Shown here in pieces: positions 11,101 to 17,279 of a stretch of DNA of 64,000 nucleotides. The notes under the pieces are model-generated. The model saw only the letters and a list, made by a program, of their open reading frames with translations. It searched no databases and was not told where the DNA came from. The stretch is from CAZCZZ01 sp964503335. Lineage in GTDB: Bacteria > Verrucomicrobiota > Kiritimatiellia > CAIVKH01. Both the position numbers and the translations under genes were made by a program. The stretch covers positions 41,465 to 105,464 of the forward strand of contig CAZCZZ010000005.1 of NCBI GenBank assembly GCA_964503335.1. The letters run 5' to 3'. Numbering within the stretch: the first letter of the stretch is position 1; the number at the start of each line of letters is the position of its first letter.

Positions 11101-12688
11101 CTTCGGGGAATGGAAGAACCGTGGTGCCGAGATCGAGGAACGGGTTACCTGCGGCGGCGACGGCGGGATCCTGTCCCCAAGCCGCCGTGATCAACGTGCC
11201 ATCGACGGTATAGACGCGCATCGCCGTCTGGTCCCTGTCCGGGTCGTAGATGGTCCGCGACTGCAGCGCGACCATCGTGAAATTCGTGTCGTATCCGTCA
11301 CCGTTCGGGTCCGTGAGCGGGCCCGCCTTGTCACCGTCGAAGTCGACGTAGAGGATCGTATCATCCACGACGGTCACCCAGACGGGACTTCCATTCTGGG
11401 AGAGATCGCTGCTGCCGGGACCCCAACCCACCTGGCCCACGGCCGTGAGGTTGCCTTCCGGCACGAGCGTGAAACCCCAGTCGTGGACGTTGTTCGCGGA
11501 AGGATTGGCGCCCACGGTTTCAATGGCGAAGAACGGCTTGTCGTTGGTGGTATAGAGATGTGCGCCGGAGTTCTGGGGAATCTGGATCTGGAAGACGCCG
11601 TTGCTGGCGACCGTGAAATTCGTCAGGCCCACCAGCGACTGCATCCAGACTGTGATCGAATTCGTATTCGGGTTGTAAACGAAGGCATACGCCTGGTCCC
11701 CGTCGGCCGCCGTTCCAACGGGTGTGTAGTAGGAGTCATACCACTGGGACACCGGGTAGAGCGTGAACCAGTCGCTCTCGTAGTTCGCCGCCACGTCGCC
11801 TGTGATGAGGTGAACCTGAACAGGCTTCGATGTGCTGACCCTGGCGCCTTTGAGGACGCCGCCATTGACCTGGTACGATTCGCCGCGGTTGAGGGTCGTC
11901 ACGATCTCGAACGTCCCGTTTGCATCCTTGTCTATGCTGACCGAGGTGCCGTTCTCGGCGGCCTGCACAAAGAGTGCGGCATATTCGAACATCGAGGAGG
12001 CGGAGACGTTTGTTCCGACCGGCGTGATGTATTCAGTGCCGTAATCAAGCACCGAGCTGACTTCAACGGCACCGCTCAACACGCTGCCCGGCGATGTGGC
12101 CCAGCCTGCGCGCGAAACGGTGATGGCCTTCGTTGAGCCCAAGCGATCCCGCCCATCGAAAAGCACTGTCGCCGCGCTCCGCGGCAGCGTCACGTTGTTG
12201 CGAAGCGCCAGCACATCGCCGGCGGCGAGCGACGAGGGATCGCTTCCGAATCCCGGGGGAATGCCATTGGCGTTGTTCCCGTCACCCCAAATCCGCGTTG
12301 TGGATTGCGTCGGGCTGTTGAGATCGACTTCGTAGCCATCTTCCCAATGGTCATAAACCACCTTCGTACCCGCCGAACCCACGACGACGGAAATCACAGA
12401 GTCAAACGTGGTGCCCACGCCCGTCTGCAGCACAAGGAGGGAGGTGCGAATCTGCTCCTCGGGAAGCGGGACAAAGAATTCCTGCACAACGGTTTGCGAA
12501 TGGCAGAATGCGGATGCCGAGACCATAAGGGCTGCAACCAGGGAAAAGATCGCGGAGCTTCGATGCGTCGCAACGCCTCCAAGTCTTGAACGACTGGATC
12601 GTCCACTTTTGCGCACAAAGAATACGCTTTTGGACGGTTGCGCACCGGTAGACGCCGCACCGGACGGACACACCAATGACCTACTCAT
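1..12688 (-). CDS. Giant secreted DUF11/SdrD-B repeat protein (C-terminus outside window)
   Basis: The frame is open from ATG 12688 to the window edge (about 4,229 codons including one 100-N gap) with no stop, and the reading frame is the same on both sides of the gap. The N-terminus has a hydrophobic signal-like stretch. Next comes a region resembling the IgGFc-binding domain (motif YDHWEDGYEVDL near residue 110), then several cadherin/DUF11-like stretches. Two SdrD-B-like domains follow near nucleotides 8110-7800 and 6380-6000 (the second has a GTVFLDLDANATFGG segment). A propeller-like segment lies at about 7100-6420. At least three classes of tandem Ig-like repeats run to the window edge. 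A cell-surface or extracellular adhesive/structural role is inferred; no catalytic motif was seen. The start has a GGGGG run 10 nt upstream. It is transcribed divergently from the peptide-modification operon at 12976. The sorting or anchoring signal would lie beyond base 1. Confidence 0.85.
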   Translation of the reverse strand, partial: MSRSLVCPSGAASTGAQPSKSVFFVRKSGRSSRSRLGGVATHRSSAIFSLVAALMVSASAFCHSQTVVQEFFVPLPEEQIRTSLLVLQTGVGTTFDSVISVVVGSAGTKVVYDHWEDGYEVDLNSPTQSTTRIWGDGNNANGIPPGFGSDPSSLAAGDVLALRNNVTLPRSAATVLFDGRDRLGSTKAITVSRAGWATSPGSVLSGAVEVSSVLDYGTEYITPVGTNVSASSMFEYAALFVQAAENGTSVSIDKDANGTFEIVTTLNRGESYQVNGGVLKGARVSTSKPVQVHLITGDVAANYESDWFTLYPVSQWYDSYYTPVGTAADGDQAYAFVYNPNTNSITVWMQSLVGLTNFTVASNGVFQIQIPQNSGAHLYTTNDKPFFAIETVGANPSANNVHDWGFTLVPEGNLTAVGQVGWGPGSSDLSQNGSPVWVTVVDDTILYVDFDGDKAGPLTDPNGDGYDTNFTMVALQSRTIYDPDRDQTAMRVYTVDGTLITAAWGQDPAVAAAGNPFLDLGTTVLPFPEAVIRKTSTLVTDNPPSGISTNDILEYAITIDNNSLIVLGNVIVLDTPPPSLIYVTNSSSRDSVGIADSTVPPAATLFPFDEDGYVIPIVPRGSSTTMRYQARVIASGTIANGASIGGSPVVVTNVVVVPPPSGSAACSLEFTDGSGNAVASYSAGSGLFVTLRDADANSSTTTVETINVTVQNPFSGDLETITLTELSANTNAFRNSSSLPSSTTAGVAQQDGTLFLSAGHTISVSYTDPVFGDLCSDTAIISTPSAIKPLYLSTDGSGSPDQDLDRIDPVATADGTTATSVVINAGNATIAIDASSVTTTNADILTAARVSHTXXXXXXXXXXXXXXXXXXXXXXXXXXXXXXXXXXSSVVTNTWTLTADDWALTAVALNPAPAGTNQTTFVQTPVLCSTLSLPAGGGIVITNRLNIESGTMPTNPAITARLRYGTNVFATITNPVFTTSTSNIVWSTVLGAATSIPSGQAITFEIISSEAGAGFTVLYDSSNRLSKINLPVTTVIDITSLDIYDAAYPGGSLVSAANNGSTLYVRATVTDPFGAYDITSLGLSIDASGTVSDVSTTLSNANVVATNSCSKTYEYVWTTGVTEGNYTIAVTANEGTEGITDTAATSIPLSFLDLGTPCSVDFTFGNNGPVTNVYATNASICVRVSDLDQNTNSVTLDTVPVTLTSSTGDVEPLTLTETSTNSGIFTACIQSTNLSSFVSTNSILSAPTGSVITLSYVDPNDSSDPCSAVASVPPPPGTPGLTITKTLISPADGQAVVGESVQYRVRVVNSGSTTLNPISLVDTFASNVQGYVSASPSPNTVAAGSLTWTNIGPLNPGANSDVFVNFTALAIAVPATNRAVAASGALSVTGSATVIITRPEHQITKTLVSPLGVPVNKGSNVVFNIVITNTGTTAITNLPVEDTYSGACFDFVSATPSPDSAAFGSLLWNDITGAGSLAAGATTSITVTLIAQGGCDPAVNLASANYSIDQFSDPVPPVSSSASITTLAARITGNVYDDRDQSGTVTTNDLNLSGVTVQLFTDPNGDGNPSDGVLVDVTATATNGSYEFLNLGAGNYVVVETDPLSYVSTGDSAGANDNRIPVVISTLTTYAGNNFFDAQIPGIAVQKTVNGSETFVGTNGAPLTYTFVVSNPGSITLTNVSLSDPLITFSTNLGTLVIGQSVTVSVARTLSADLTNTVTATGLYFGTGTISRVDTAIVDRVSPAIQVIKTAGNSADGATNTIITGGNVIYTYRVVNTGDTYLGGIVVSDDVLGSVGTIAGPLAPGATNTLTATNISVFGAVTNIGSATGNPTDSAGVDLAGIADVTDTDDAVVLVTGLDSCGLAYLVADTGGGGGGDDLLTRYDFTSGVETAVGVGLGTFSVEAISFNPFSNILYAANAGTFGSINLTSGVFVAIGSFGTGNGALGAQAITDVDSLSLDPFSRILYGVERNSSTNDLLVQINPQTGGIVSNAFGAGVDYVVVPGVSNLFDIDDIAIDSYDGTMFAIANNGGVGDRLVVLNKQTGALTDIGLLGVADMEGLGFNNFGQLFGTSGSAGTPANHLWDVNKITGLATNARTLTAGGDYEANDVLTCPPNTISGTVFLDLDANATFGGFDTGRSGVVVRLYRDANTNGVVDVGDSLLLTNITGVAGTYSFSFASSGAFVMDIDTNSLPAGAFMTTDNIEAANFGNTTGQTDSGNDFGYVFPGGVTILKSLVSPVGRPAVTGEQFVFSITIQNTSTFTVATVPLTDSFNTNLLGFVSATPSESSISGGLISWTNVGPLVSGGSVTVTSRFSALSSGTGTNVAAATPSTTNGIPVPPGTSSVPHTAVNPSILSSKTVVSPTGRPAVTGELVVFSISVTNTGDIALDTVALNDTFDPSLLSFVSATPAATSTGVGTLAWANVGPLSVGGTSVVTARFTAVTSGTGTNVAVFTPSTTNGIPVPPTTSSVPHEAVNPSITIAKTLSSPAGRPAAIGEEVVFNIAVSNSGDTVLNTVPVSDTFNNALLSFSSSTPVNDSILGNQISWTNVGPLSVGQATSIVVRFTALTNGVGTNAAVTIPTTTNGIPVPPKTNEVPHTNVNPRVVIGKSVVSPAGRPAAVGESILFRIAVTNVGDVTLNTVPVTDTYSTTLLAYASSTPASDDNDNDGLLNWSNVGPLAPGASTVITATFSTVTAGLGTNTAITAPSTTNGIPVPPGTSSVPHTAVNPGVQITKVTLSPAGRPAAVGEQIVFGINVFNNGDTDLGVVQLEDAYDTNLLSYASSLPATIDTVNDGSIAWADIGPIATGSSVTVTSVFVAVQSGTGTNTAIATPSTTNGIPVPPRTSSVPHTAASPGVTVTKTLTSPTGRPAVVGEELVFNVVVSNSGDVALDTVPVADTFLTNLLAFASSTPSQDGLAGSLVTWTNVGPVSTGASTTLVVRFTALASGVGTNTAVSSPSTTNGIPVPPGTSSVPHTAVNPSILSSKTVVSPTGRPAVTGELVVFSISVTNTGDIALDTVALNDTFDPSLLSFVSATPAATSTGVGTLAWANVGPLSVGGTSVVTARFTAVTSGTGTNVAVFTPSTTNGIPVPPTTSSVPHEAAAPAIAVSKVVDGVEYVQGTNGTPVTYSIIVTNTGDAALTNVVVTDPLISYSNSIGTLNAGQSVTLTVSRTISADLTNTATVVGQYLNGQNYTAADTAVVDRINPAIAISNTVNGVELVQGTNGTPVTYVFVVSNPGDVTLTNVAVINSALGYTTNIGTLAVGQSATVSVASTISADLVNSAIATGNDPVGGSVTANDPSQVDLIAPNITVAKTVSGTGAIPGVELVIGTNGMPVTYSFVISNAGDVTLTNVSLTDPLLSFSNAVGVLSAGQSVTVTTASVIGGSLTNTATVRGFDPVGGLRTNADTAAVALVNPGLLIIKTAATALDGAVYTNYFGSNVVYQYSVINTGDTHLASLVVTDNVLGAVGSLAGPIAPGATNVFLATNLNVTAAVTNIGVATAVPSDASGVPLPLLASVTDSDDAVVAILFAADLSLTKTASSTTPNLGSNIVFTIAVSNDGPAAATGVTVEDILPVGLAYVSHANGAYVVTNGIWTIGDMAVGGVTSLQITVTVTNTGVIDNEAQVQTADGFDPDSTPGNDILAEDDHDNETIVVPAASDLELGKSVNNATPSIGSNVVYTIIVSNRGPDEAHGVSVRDILPAGVSYVSHAPGSYNASNGLWNIGAVPVGSVTQLTVTATVLASGSITNVAEVSAASHFDIDSTPNNQNGVPYEDDEDDAVITVPRTADLGLSKSVDNASPTLGSNVTFTVTLTNNGPDSATSVSVLDSLPAGLVYVSHTNGTYNPASGIWTGITLNVGSSTSLQIVATVTNLASITNVAQVMTSAEADTDSTPGNEDGSPFEDDEDDAVVVSIAYADLELTKTVDNASPFVGSNITYTIVVSNRAANTANAISVLDVLPGGVAYVSHSGGSYNPANGVWTNIALTAGSSTTLQITATVTNSGTYTNTAQVQTSDQPDTDSTPGNSNAAEDDQDDAVFSAGAAIDLSLGKSANTLTPRVGSNVTFTITLANGGPDDATGVTVQDLLPAGLSYVSHSNGTYVATNGVWTVGNLDVGSVTSLQVIALVTQSGVIVNTAEVRTAVEFDTDSTPGNNVPSEDDQASVNLSVPKSGDLELTKSVDNPAPNVGTNVTFTVTVTNRGPDEQFTVIVGDLLPAGLSYVSHSNGLYDA
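3397..3810 (-). repeat. Near-identical 414-bp intragenic duplicate, copy 1
   Basis: As read by eye, this stretch matches 5278-5691 with only about two substitutions, both near its low-coordinate end. The offset is 1881 bp, exactly 627 codons, so both copies are in the same frame. Neighbouring repeats of the array are much more diverged. Confidence 0.8.
5278..5691 (-). repeat. Near-identical 414-bp intragenic duplicate, copy 2
   Basis: Partner of 3397-3810. Divergence resumes abruptly at about 5692, where the text changes from the shared ATGCCGTTCG to unrelated repeat sequence. This fits recent gene conversion or unequal exchange within the array. Confidence 0.8.
10028..10127. other. Assembly gap (100 N)
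   Basis: A run of exactly 100 N, so probably a gap of unknown length. The minus frame of the giant gene is the same on both sides. Confidence 0.95.
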
Positions 12689-12921
12689 TGATTCATAACC
12701 CCCTGAACTGCAAACTCTTCCAGATGCCACACTCGACCGGCCAAGCATAACCGGCCTGCGTACACCCCCGCCTGCCGAAAACCGGCTGCGTATGGTCAGC
12801 CCACCAACCTAGCGATTCGCATGCCATAGGGGTCCATGGCGAGCGCTATAAATGCGAGAGTTACGACGTTAAGGGTCATCCCTTCACACACTCGTGCAAC
12901 GTCCAAGCGCACGGCCACGCC

Positions 12922-12950
12922 TTGACGGTGCTCGCGAATCGCTGTATCTG
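12922..12950 (+). promoter_or_regulatory. Candidate sigma-70 promoter for the radical SAM peptide operon
   Basis: TTGACG (12922-12927), a 17-bp spacer and TATCTG (12945-12950) lie 25 bp before the GTG start of the PqqD-like gene. A GGGGGA Shine-Dalgarno-like run sits just before that GTG. The rest of the 287-bp divergent intergenic region (12689-12975) shows nothing else I can name. Confidence 0.4.
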
Positions 12951-12975
12951 TCGCTCTCGTTTTCGGGGGAAAACT

Positions 12976-13281
12976 GTGGAACATTTGAGAAACCAGCGCT
13001 TTCGGAAAAATCCCGACATCGTGTCGCGCAACCTTCGCGGAGAGCATTTGCTCGTTCCCCTCGCCTCCACGTCCGGCTCCCTGGACAGTATCTTCACGCT
13101 CAACGAAACCGCGGGTCTCGTCTGGGAAAAGGCCTGCGAGGGCCTTACACGCGACGAAATTGCGGCGTGGCTTTCTAATACGTTCACCGTCGATGCCGAA
13201 AAGGCCACGGCGGATGTTAGTCGCATCCTCGTCGAACTAGAGGGCATCGGCGCCCTCCTCGCTGAAACGGCGGAAACCTGA
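12976..13281 (+). CDS. PqqD-like peptide chaperone (RRE domain)
   Basis: A 101-residue protein starting at GTG 12976, chosen because GGGGGA lies a few bases upstream and the family-like sequence begins here. It has the PqqD pattern: an N-terminal beta region, then SIFTLNETAGLVWEKACEG (hydrophobic..L N..A..VW....G.T..EI), then a helical winged-helix half ending ILVELEGIGALL. PqqD domains bind the leader of a precursor peptide and present it to the radical SAM enzyme. The stop overlaps the next start (TGATG), so it is translationally coupled to the radical SAM gene. Function is inferred from fold pattern and context. Confidence 0.82.
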   Translation: MEHLRNQRFRKNPDIVSRNLRGEHLLVPLASTSGSLDSIFTLNETAGLVWEKACEGLTRDEIAAWLSNTFTVDAEKATADVSRILVELEGIGALLAETAET

Positions 13282-14396
13282 TGGCCTGCGCCGACTGCAT
13301 CGCGCACCAAATCGGCTCCCCGGAGCTTGTGGACCGCCTTTCCGGGCGGCCCGGCTCCTTCCCCATCGCCGGGAGCATCGAACTAACATTGCGGTGCAAT
13401 GTGCGCTGTAAGCATTGTTATATCCTCTATCCCGGCGCCACCTCGAACGAGATGAGTACGGCCGACGTGAAGGCGACGCTGGACAAGCTCGCCCAAGCGG
13501 GTGTCCTGTTCCTCCTCATGACCGGCGGCGAGATCTTCGCCCGACCGGACTTCCGCGAACTCTACGTGTATGCGAAGAAACTCGGCTTCCTGCTCACGCT
13601 GTTCACCAACGCAACGCTGGTCGATGAGGACCTGGCCGATTTCCTCAAGGCCTGGCCGCCCCGCCGTGTCGAGGTCACCATCTACGGCCATACCAAGGAA
13701 ACGTACGAGAACGTGACCGGCGTGAAGGGCTCGTTCCGCCGCTTCCGCCGCGGCATCGATCTGATGCTCGATCGCGGGCTCAAGCTGACGCTCAAGACCA
13801 TCGTCCTGAAAACCAACGAGCACGAGTTTCACGACATCAAGGCATGGGCCGAGGGTCTGGGTGTCCCGTTCCGCTACGATGCGATGGTGAATCCAAAGCT
13901 GGACGGCGATAAGTCGCCCACGCTGGAACGCATTGATCCTGAAGCAGTTGTGGCGCTGGAGGGTGTCGACGACGAGAAGCGGGCTTTCTACGCGAAAATG
14001 CAGGCACTGGCGAGCGCGGCGCCGCCTTCCACGAAGACGTTCCGCTGTGGCGCGGGCATCCGCACCTTCCATATCGATCCCCGCGGCCAGCTCCATCCCT
14101 GCATGATGTGGCGAACGACACCCTACGACTTTAAGCAAGACATCGAAGGCTGGACCGACCATCTCGACCTCGTACGATCACTCGCCGCTCCTGTGGATTC
14201 CGGCTGCAACGCATGCCGCCACCGCACCGGCTGTAACAATTGCGCAGCGACTTCGCAGCTCGAGCACGGAAAACCCGGTCGACCAATCCCCTACTATTGT
14301 GGTGTCAACAACGCGCGGGAAAAGCTGCTGGGCATTTCTCCCTCGACAGATGAAGCAAGAACGGACAACCCTTTAGCTGAGGTAGCTGCAACATGA
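13281..14396 (+). CDS. Radical SAM/SPASM peptide-modifying enzyme
   Basis: A 371-residue enzyme. The radical SAM cluster motif CxxxCxxC is C39-C43-C46 (LRCNVRCKHC), and the GGE motif that contacts SAM is at 82-84. The C-terminal SPASM region has C256, C274, C309, C312, C318, C321 and C340, in the spacing expected for two auxiliary 4Fe-4S clusters. Enzymes of this type install thioether, C-C or C-O crosslinks or epimerise ribosomal peptides; which one applies here cannot be read from sequence. The gene overlaps the PqqD-like gene upstream by one base and the peptide gene downstream by 4 bp (ATGA). Its natural substrate is most likely the 61-mer at 14393. Confidence 0.88.
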   Translation: MACADCIAHQIGSPELVDRLSGRPGSFPIAGSIELTLRCNVRCKHCYILYPGATSNEMSTADVKATLDKLAQAGVLFLLMTGGEIFARPDFRELYVYAKKLGFLLTLFTNATLVDEDLADFLKAWPPRRVEVTIYGHTKETYENVTGVKGSFRRFRRGIDLMLDRGLKLTLKTIVLKTNEHEFHDIKAWAEGLGVPFRYDAMVNPKLDGDKSPTLERIDPEAVVALEGVDDEKRAFYAKMQALASAAPPSTKTFRCGAGIRTFHIDPRGQLHPCMMWRTTPYDFKQDIEGWTDHLDLVRSLAAPVDSGCNACRHRTGCNNCAATSQLEHGKPGRPIPYYCGVNNAREKLLGISPSTDEARTDNPLAEVAAT

Positions 14397-14578
14397 GCGA
14401 AAATCGCAAACCGTACGTCGAACCAGTCATCACGCGAGTCCGCCTCGAGGACACCACCGTCGTCGCTCAAACGGCCTGCAAGGACAGCCTCGACACCGCC
14501 GCCTGCTCGTTCGTGATCCTCGACCAGTTCGGCCAGCCCATCAAGACCTTCCCGGCCTTCGACCTCTCGCCCTCTTGA
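14393..14578 (+). CDS. Candidate RiPP precursor peptide, 61 aa, C-terminal Ser
   Basis: A short ORF overlapping the radical SAM stop (ATGA) and the next start (TTGA). The N-terminal half is charged and contains RKPYVEPVITR (residues 5-15), which I take as the leader/recognition element. The C-terminal half contains two cysteines, C29 and C38 (TACKDSLDTAACSF), then FGQPIKTFPAFDLSPS, ending in Ser61. The Cys pair could be a thioether site for the radical SAM enzyme. Ser61 is a candidate phosphorylation site for the HPr-kinase-like product encoded next. The precursor role is inferred from size, position and motif. It is unusual for a precursor gene to have no gap for independent high expression. 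Confidence 0.7.
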   Translation: MSENRKPYVEPVITRVRLEDTTVVAQTACKDSLDTAACSFVILDQFGQPIKTFPAFDLSPS

Positions 14579-15444
14579 GCAACCTGACGTTTACGCTCGG
14601 CGGCCACACCTTCGTGGTTTCACACAATGAAGGTGTTGCGCCAACGCTGCTGCCTCCGGCCTACACACCGTTCGCCACGTCTCCGGCCGGACCGATCGCA
14701 GCTTCGTATGAAGTCGTAACCGACCTGCCGTCACACGACGGCGATAAGCGCGTGGTTTGGAAAACAGAAACATGGCGACTGCTGGAACGGCCCGATGGCC
14801 GCTGGACGCTGGCCATCCACGTGCTCCCCGACGAACACCCGGTTCCAGTCGCATGCATCGAACGCGACTTCTCCGGCGCGGCGCTTCTTCCCATCGCAGG
14901 ACGTCACGGCGCAGCGTCACCCCATGCGATGAATTATCCCTGCGACCAGGTCGTCGTCATGAATCGCCTTTTGAAGCTCGGAGCCTTGGTCGTCCACGCC
15001 TCGGCCGTATCGTTCGATGGAACCGGGCTGCTCTTTTGCGGACGCTCCGGCGCCGGCAAGACAACCCTCGCCCGCATCGCGCGCAGCAAAGGCGCGGTGC
15101 TGCTGAACGACGACCGACAGATTCTCCATGACGTCAACGGGACGATCTCCGTGTCGCCCACACCGTGGCACGGTCTTGATCCTGAAGTGAACGCGGTCAC
15201 AGCGCCGCTTCGCGCAATATTCCATCTCGTGCAGGCCCCCGCCACGAAGCTCACCCCGATTCACGGCGCGACCGCCGCAGCACGTCTGATGGCGACCGCC
15301 ATCGCACCGTTCTACCTGGAGACGGGGATGCAGGATGCGATAAATGCGATCGAACGCATCACGACCCGCGTCCCGTCCTATATCCTGGAGTTCACGCCTG
15401 ACGCGGACACGGTTCGACTATGTCGCGGAGTCGCGCGGCCGTGA
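14575..15444 (+). CDS. HPr kinase-like P-loop protein (candidate peptide kinase)
   Basis: A 289-residue protein read from TTG 14575, chosen because it overlaps the peptide stop as TTGA and no ATG fits. The C-terminal half has the HPrK/P-type layout: ALVVHASAV (H141), the P-loop GRSGAGKT at 156-163, and VLLNDD (D179, D180) as the Walker-B/catalytic acidic pair. The N-terminal about 130 residues do not match anything I recognise. HPrK homologues occur in many RiPP clusters, and in some lasso-peptide clusters they phosphorylate the C-terminal Ser of the precursor. The adjacent 61-mer ends in Ser. The gene overlaps the downstream membrane-protein gene by 25 bp. Confidence 0.78.
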   Translation: MSNLTFTLGGHTFVVSHNEGVAPTLLPPAYTPFATSPAGPIAASYEVVTDLPSHDGDKRVVWKTETWRLLERPDGRWTLAIHVLPDEHPVPVACIERDFSGAALLPIAGRHGAASPHAMNYPCDQVVVMNRLLKLGALVVHASAVSFDGTGLLFCGRSGAGKTTLARIARSKGAVLLNDDRQILHDVNGTISVSPTPWHGLDPEVNAVTAPLRAIFHLVQAPATKLTPIHGATAAARLMATAIAPFYLETGMQDAINAIERITTRVPSYILEFTPDADTVRLCRGVARP

Positions 15445-17279
15445 AACGACTGGCTCCAGTGGCCATTCCAATCCTCGCCGTCGTAACGTGTCTCGTCGCC
15501 CTTACCGTGCTCCTTGGCACGTTCGGAGTCCTGTCACGTGCCACCCTTTTCACCGGCCTGGCAATCCTCGGCATAGTGGCAGCGCGCTACCGAAGCCTTC
15601 CCGCTATCGCGCTCTTCGCAGTCACCATACTTATCGCAGCTATCGTTCCGCACCGCGGCGAATGGATACCAGGCGGCTGGGATCCAGGCGTAAACATGAA
15701 CGAGGGCTTCATGCTCAGCCGCACCGGAACCTTTCGTCCGCCGCCTTCCAACGCGGACACGATCCTCCATCGAACCGGCAACACGGCCTTCATGCGCGAA
15801 CAGTATGCCTTTCAGGAACTCTTCCCGGGCATTCCCGTCGATCCCGCCAACGGCGCCATCGCCCCTTACTTCTATCGAGGAACACCTGCCGTCATCGCTG
15901 TCCTCGATCTTATCGGCGGACACACCCTCGCCTTGCGATCGACCCTCGTTCTCGCCCTGCTCGCTGCGATCCTTTTCGTCGCACTCCTATCTGGACGCGG
16001 CCTGACCCCAGGCCGTGCTTCAGTCATCGCCGGCGTGCTCGCCTTCCTCCTTCAGCCCATCTTCCTTCACCACGCTCACGAGGCTGTTTCCGAAATGCTG
16101 GAGTTGCTGTTGATCTGCGGCCTCGGCCTGCTGGTTTCCCGCGACAAGCCTTCGCGTGGCGAATGCGCCCTCGCCACGTTCGTCGTCGCGCTCGGCATGA
16201 TCAACCGTCCGAGCTTCATCCTCTTCGCCAGCGCGCTGATCGCCTTCACGTCATTCCGTCGAAACATTCCTTTTCACGCATCCCTATGCGCCGGACTCCT
16301 CGCAGGCCTCGCGTGGTACACCTGGGTCACGCCCGAAAGCGTCGTCAAGATCGCGCACCTCTGGCCTCAACTCGTGCTGATCGGCGCCACCACCATCTTC
16401 GCCGGAACGCTCATAGTCCTATGGAGGGGCACGCTCCCCGCCTGCAACGCTATGCGTAGCATTGCGGGCAGGCGCGTGCCCGCTTCAGTTTTGTTCCTCC
16501 TCGCCCTCGCCACCCTCATCGCTTGGGAATCCCAACGCCACAACCCCTTCCTCGAACTCACCCGCAACATCCTCGCATGGATGTTCTACTCCGGTCCGCC
16601 GCTGCTCGCTCTCGCGCTTTGCGGCTTCGTCATCGGACGCAAGAAGCTCACCTCCATCGCCCCCTGGTGCGCCGCGCTTGCGCTGACGCTTGCGTTCACC
16701 CTGTTTCACAAGCACACCGCCGAACTCTACCCGTGGGCCACGAAGCGCTGGCTCATCGGAGTTCCAATGATTGGAATCGGCATCGCGGCACTTTTCCAAT
16801 CCTTGGAAAAGTGGCGCTGGCCCGTGGCGTTGCTTTACGCAATCGCCCTGATCCAGGTCGCACCTCTCGCGCGCGACGCGTGGATGAACACCTCGTACGA
16901 TGGTTCGTATGACGTCATGAAGGACATCGCAGCCCAGATCGAACCGGGCGACCTCGTCGTTGCCGATCACTTCTGGTGGGGCACGCCACTCCGACTGACC
17001 TTCGGCATCGATGCCTTGAACGGCGAGCCCGTTTGGAAGGACAACCTTGCCGCGGAGGCGGGGCGCTTCCTGCAGGAATCCGGCCAACGCGTCGTCTTCC
17101 TCACATCGACCTCAAAGGGCATGTCCATCTTTCCACCGCCCCTCGACGCGGCCCGCGAAATCTACGTCGTCCCGCCTGTCACACTCCGCGAAGCCGTGCA
17201 CACGCCAACGCCATTCGGCTTCCCGATGCGCGATCGAGTTTTTGAATTCCGCCTCCACGTGTGGGAACCTCCGCCATGA
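15420..17279 (+). CDS. Polytopic membrane glycosyltransferase-like protein (GT39/PMT type)
   Basis: A 619-residue protein with about 11-12 hydrophobic segments and a soluble C-terminal region of about 130 residues. After the first segments comes a loop with GGWDPGVNMNEG, an acidic motif of the kind found in the first extracytoplasmic loop of GT-C transferases. Such enzymes move sugars from polyprenyl-phosphate donors on the outer face of the membrane. The specific substrate cannot be told. The start at 15420 overlaps the HPr-kinase-like gene by 25 bp, and the stop overlaps the FNR-like gene (ATGA). A paired palindromic element lies in frame near codons 448-463. It may be an adjacent surface-glycan gene co-transcribed with the peptide genes. 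Confidence 0.65.
   Translation: MSRSRAAVKRLAPVAIPILAVVTCLVALTVLLGTFGVLSRATLFTGLAILGIVAARYRSLPAIALFAVTILIAAIVPHRGEWIPGGWDPGVNMNEGFMLSRTGTFRPPPSNADTILHRTGNTAFMREQYAFQELFPGIPVDPANGAIAPYFYRGTPAVIAVLDLIGGHTLALRSTLVLALLAAILFVALLSGRGLTPGRASVIAGVLAFLLQPIFLHHAHEAVSEMLELLLICGLGLLVSRDKPSRGECALATFVVALGMINRPSFILFASALIAFTSFRRNIPFHASLCAGLLAGLAWYTWVTPESVVKIAHLWPQLVLIGATTIFAGTLIVLWRGTLPACNAMRSIAGRRVPASVLFLLALATLIAWESQRHNPFLELTRNILAWMFYSGPPLLALALCGFVIGRKKLTSIAPWCAALALTLAFTLFHKHTAELYPWATKRWLIGVPMIGIGIAALFQSLEKWRWPVALLYAIALIQVAPLARDAWMNTSYDGSYDVMKDIAAQIEPGDLVVADHFWWGTPLRLTFGIDALNGEPVWKDNLAAEAGRFLQESGQRVVFLTSTSKGMSIFPPPLDAAREIYVVPPVTLREAVHTPTPFGFPMRDRVFEFRLHVWEPPP
16762..16808. repeat. Paired palindrome TTCCAANNNTTGGAA x2, inside coding sequence
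   Basis: TTCCAATGATTGGAA (16762-16776), a 17-bp spacer, then TTCCAATCCTTGGAA (16794-16808). The second palindrome is extended to a perfect 11-bp-arm hairpin, CACTTTTCCAA/TTGGAAAAGTG. The geometry matches the copies at 41528, 48044 and 55496. Here it is translated as part of the membrane protein, near MIGIGIAALFQSLEK. Confidence 0.8.
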
